This document shows, one piece after another, positions 6,650-8,097 of a DNA stretch of 8,097 nucleotides. The translations under genes were made by a program, and so were the position numbers. How positions within the stretch are numbered: position 1 is the first letter of the stretch; the number at the start of each line of letters is the position of its first letter. The DNA comes from Actinomycetota bacterium (lineage in GTDB: Bacteria > Actinomycetota > Coriobacteriia > Anaerosomatales > D1FN1-002). The notes below the pieces were generated by a model. That model had not been told where the DNA came from and searched no databases. It saw only the letters and a program-made list of their open reading frames with translations. The DNA lies in contig VAUM01000064.1 of NCBI GenBank assembly GCA_005774595.1, positions 1-8,097 of the forward strand. The letters are read 5' to 3'.

Positions 6650-7741
6650 TCAGGCGGAGTCGTATCCCGCGCAAGCCGCGAAGGAGAGCAACTCGTCGCG
6701 CGCCAGGACGAACGCGTCCGCCACGTCAGGATCGAAGTGGGCGCCGCGCTCGGATTCCACGATGCGAGCCGCGTCGGCCGGCGGCACCGCGGACTTGTAG
6801 GGCCGCTTGGAGCACACCGCGTCGAACACGTCGACGATCGCGGCGATCCGGCCCGCGAGGGGGATCTCCTCACCCGCGAGCGCTGCCGGATAGCCGGTGC
6901 CGTCCCACCTCTCGTGGTGCGTCAGCGCGATGATCTCCGCGGTCTGGAGCACGTCCGAACTCGAGCCCGAGAGGATGGAAGCGCCGATCCTCGCATGCGT
7001 GCGCATCACCGCCGACTCGTCAGCATCCAGCTTGCCTGGCTTCAGCAGGATCCTGTCGGGGATGCCGATCTTCCCGACGTCATGCATGGGCATCGCGTGC
7101 ATGACCGTGCGGCACCAAGCGTCGGGTTCTCCGAGCCCGCGTGCGATCACGTAGGCGTAGTGGCTCACGCGCGTGATGTGTGCGCCCGTCGCTTCGTCGC
7201 GGTATTCCGCGGCCCGCGACAGCCGCTGGATCGTGTCGAGTGTCGCCATCTCGGCGCGATCGAGCGCGGCCTGAAGGTCCGCGGTCTTCGCCTCGACGGC
7301 GGCTTCCAGTTCCCGCTCGTGTTCCCGAAGCCGGTCCCCGAGTGCCTTGGTCTTGAGGAGGGATCGGACGCGAGATTGTAGCTCCGCTGGATCGACGGGC
7401 TTGCTCAGGAAGTCGTCGGCGCCAGCGTCGAGGGCACGCACTCGGTCGTCGACATCGCCCAGTGACGTGATCATCACGATCGGTGTGCCGCACACTGCGG
7501 GGTCCCGCTTGAGCTCGCGGGCGACCTCGAAGCCGTCGAGGCCGGGCATCATGACGTCGAGGAGGGCGAGGTCGGGGAGACCTGCGCGGGCCAAGGCCAA
7601 TGCGCCGACGCCATCGGCGGCCGCGAGCGTCCGGACGCCCATGCCTTCGAGCCAGAGTTCGATCAGACGCCGACTCGCCGCGTCATCGTCGGCAATGAGT
7701 ACGATCGGCCGATCGCTGTCCGTCCGCCTCACCAGCCACAT
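6650..7741 (-). CDS. Response regulator with REC and HD-GYP domains (predicted cyclic di-GMP phosphodiesterase)
   Basis: 363 residues from ATG at 7741. Receiver at ~12-130 is complete: acidic residues Asp18-Asp20, phospho-acceptor Asp62 (LLDVMMPGLDG), Thr92 and Lys114. A helical, probably coiled-coil linker (~131-168) connects to an HD-GYP domain (~170-360) with the expected metal and substrate residues: TGAH (His188), His220-Asp221 in MHDVGKIGIPD, His249, HHERWDGTGYP (275-285) and DVFDA (304-308). The domain hydrolyses cyclic di-GMP, usually to GMP, and should be active here. The start is the weakest point: no clear ribosome-binding site precedes 7741, and the frame stays open to 7861, but residues encoded upstream look like noncoding sequence and the receiver fold begins ~11 residues after 7741. 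It converges on the LuxR-type gene with 18 bp between the stops and no recognisable terminator. Confidence 0.92.
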   Translation of the reverse strand: MWLVRRTDSDRPIVLIADDDAASRRLIELWLEGMGVRTLAAADGVGALALARAGLPDLALLDVMMPGLDGFEVARELKRDPAVCGTPIVMITSLGDVDDRVRALDAGADDFLSKPVDPAELQSRVRSLLKTKALGDRLREHERELEAAVEAKTADLQAALDRAEMATLDTIQRLSRAAEYRDEATGAHITRVSHYAYVIARGLGEPDAWCRTVMHAMPMHDVGKIGIPDRILLKPGKLDADESAVMRTHARIGASILSGSSSDVLQTAEIIALTHHERWDGTGYPAALAGEEIPLAGRIAAIVDVFDAVCSKRPYKSAVPPADAARIVESERGAHFDPDVADAFVLARDELLSFAACAGYDSA

Positions 7742-7748
7742 GTCGTTG

Positions 7749-7770
7749 CGCGATCGCTGAAGCGATCGCG
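7749..7770. repeat. Perfect inverted repeat with 10-bp arms holding two GCGATCGC palindromes
   Basis: CGCGATCGCT (7749-7758), a two-base spacer and AGCGATCGCG (7761-7770). Each arm contains the self-complementary octamer GCGATCGC (7750-7757 and 7762-7769), so the site has twofold symmetry at two levels. It ends eight bases upstream of the HD-GYP start codon, a place where a dimeric regulator would block transcription or where a hairpin would affect translation. The octamer equals the HIP1 sequence abundant in cyanobacteria, but two copies alone do not suggest that origin. Confidence 0.6.
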
Positions 7771-8050
7771 AAGTCGGCGTGCCTCCGATCTGGTGTTCCC
7801 AAGAACGCGGCTTCGTACGCGGCCCTCCGAGACCGGATCCTCCGCCCGATGACGGGCACATCGGTCCGACTGACCGTCACGAGGCCCCCGGCGATTCTCG
7901 TCGTAGCCCCGTTGACGTGCTGGTCGTCTCGTCTTCCTAGACCGTCTCGACCACCGCACCGGCCGGAAGGCCCATGGCACGTTCGGGTAGCGTCGGTTCC
8001 CCTCGACTCCGCCGGTGTGACCTATCCCGTGCACCATCTCACCCGCCGTT

Positions 8051-8071
8051 GATGAGACTGCACGTCTCATC
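8051..8071. repeat. Perfect 8-bp inverted repeat upstream of the gene at 8092
   Basis: GATGAGAC (8051-8058) and GTCTCATC (8064-8071) are exact reverse complements separated by TGCAC. The element lies five bases before the ribosome-binding site of the next gene, so it may be an operator for a dimeric regulator or a hairpin in the mRNA leader. There is no T run after it, so it is not a classical terminator. Confidence 0.55.
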
Positions 8072-8075
8072 TATC

Positions 8076-8086
8076 GGAGGGAGAGG
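8076..8086 (+). promoter_or_regulatory. Strong ribosome-binding site for the gene starting at 8092
   Basis: GGAGGGAGAGG ends five bases before the ATG at 8092. The purine-rich run and its spacing make a real start codon there very likely. Confidence 0.7.
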
Positions 8087-8091
8087 TTGTC

Positions 8092-8097
8092 ATGAAC
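8092..8097 (+). CDS. Start of an unidentified gene cut by the window edge
   Basis: Only ATG AAC is present, so the product begins Met-Asn and nothing can be said about its function. The call rests on the strong ribosome-binding site and on the inverted repeat placed just upstream. Confidence 0.5.

Larger units (their letters stand above)
7742..8091. other. Intergenic region between the HD-GYP gene and the next plus-strand gene
   Basis: About 350 bp with no convincing gene: the open frames here are short, Arg/Pro-rich and resemble nothing. It should carry the promoters of the HD-GYP gene (minus) and of the gene starting at 8092 (plus). Inside are the double GCGATCGC inverted repeat (7749-7770), a perfect inverted repeat (8051-8071) and a ribosome-binding site (8076-8086). 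TTGACG at 7912-7917 resembles a -35 box but has no acceptable -10 partner at normal spacing. Confidence 0.6.

Noticed and set aside
6082..6933. Plus-strand frame of 283 codons spanning the regulator and the end of the HD-GYP gene.
   Set aside because: Arg/Gly-rich shadow of two well-supported genes in other frames.
7862..7876. Inverted repeat CGGTC-CGACT-GACCG.
   Set aside because: Five-base arms are expected by chance in DNA this GC-rich.
7912..7940. TTGACG followed at 17 bp by TCCTAG as a promoter for the gene at 8092.
   Set aside because: The -10 candidate matches the consensus at only two of six positions.

Overview
The window is about 8.1 kb of high-GC bacterial DNA filled with signal-transduction genes: a sensor histidine kinase, a KaiC-type ATPase remnant and three response-regulator-type proteins, two of them built around cyclic di-GMP domains. 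No RNA gene, CRISPR array or insertion sequence is visible. The taxon cannot be fixed from sequence alone. The dense, GC-rich codon use of the right-hand genes would suit an actinobacterial lineage (for example Coriobacteriia-like), but this is only an impression. The left-hand kinase uses codons somewhat differently.

Left block (1-3708, minus strand). A very large sensor histidine kinase starts at 3206 and is still open at base 1, so at least 1068 residues are present and the 3' end is missing. Its order is seven N-terminal membrane helices, a periplasmic Cache-like sensor, an eighth helix, PAS, GAF, HisKA and the start of the ATPase domain. The last ~116 bases before the edge degrade into G/C homopolymers in which the G1 and F boxes can only be glimpsed, probably a poor-quality contig end. 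Upstream of the kinase on the same strand lies a KaiC-like ATPase that keeps only its first ~74 residues, including Walker A. Homology stops at a perfect 16-bp GC palindrome (3472-3487), which suggests an internal deletion, a rearrangement or an assembly chimera.

Right block (3709-8097). Divergent from the kaiC remnant, and after a 164-bp intergenic region, comes a plus-strand pair: a REC-PAS-GGDEF protein ending in a badly decayed EAL domain, then a LuxR/NarL-type regulator with an atypical receiver, overlapping by 4 bp (TTGA). Facing them, with only 18 bp between the stop codons, is a minus-strand REC-HD-GYP protein, a predicted cyclic di-GMP phosphodiesterase. A ~350-bp intergenic region follows, with two clean inverted repeats and a strong ribosome-binding site for a gene that begins at 8092 and leaves the window.

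How they may work together (inference): the GGDEF protein would make cyclic di-GMP under phosphorelay control, the HD-GYP protein would remove it, and the LuxR-type protein made from the same transcript as the cyclase would turn the state into transcription. The features that depart most from the standard families are the decayed cysteine-rich EAL domain and the decayed receiver of its partner, which carries a CPDC motif in place of the usual post-aspartate loop.
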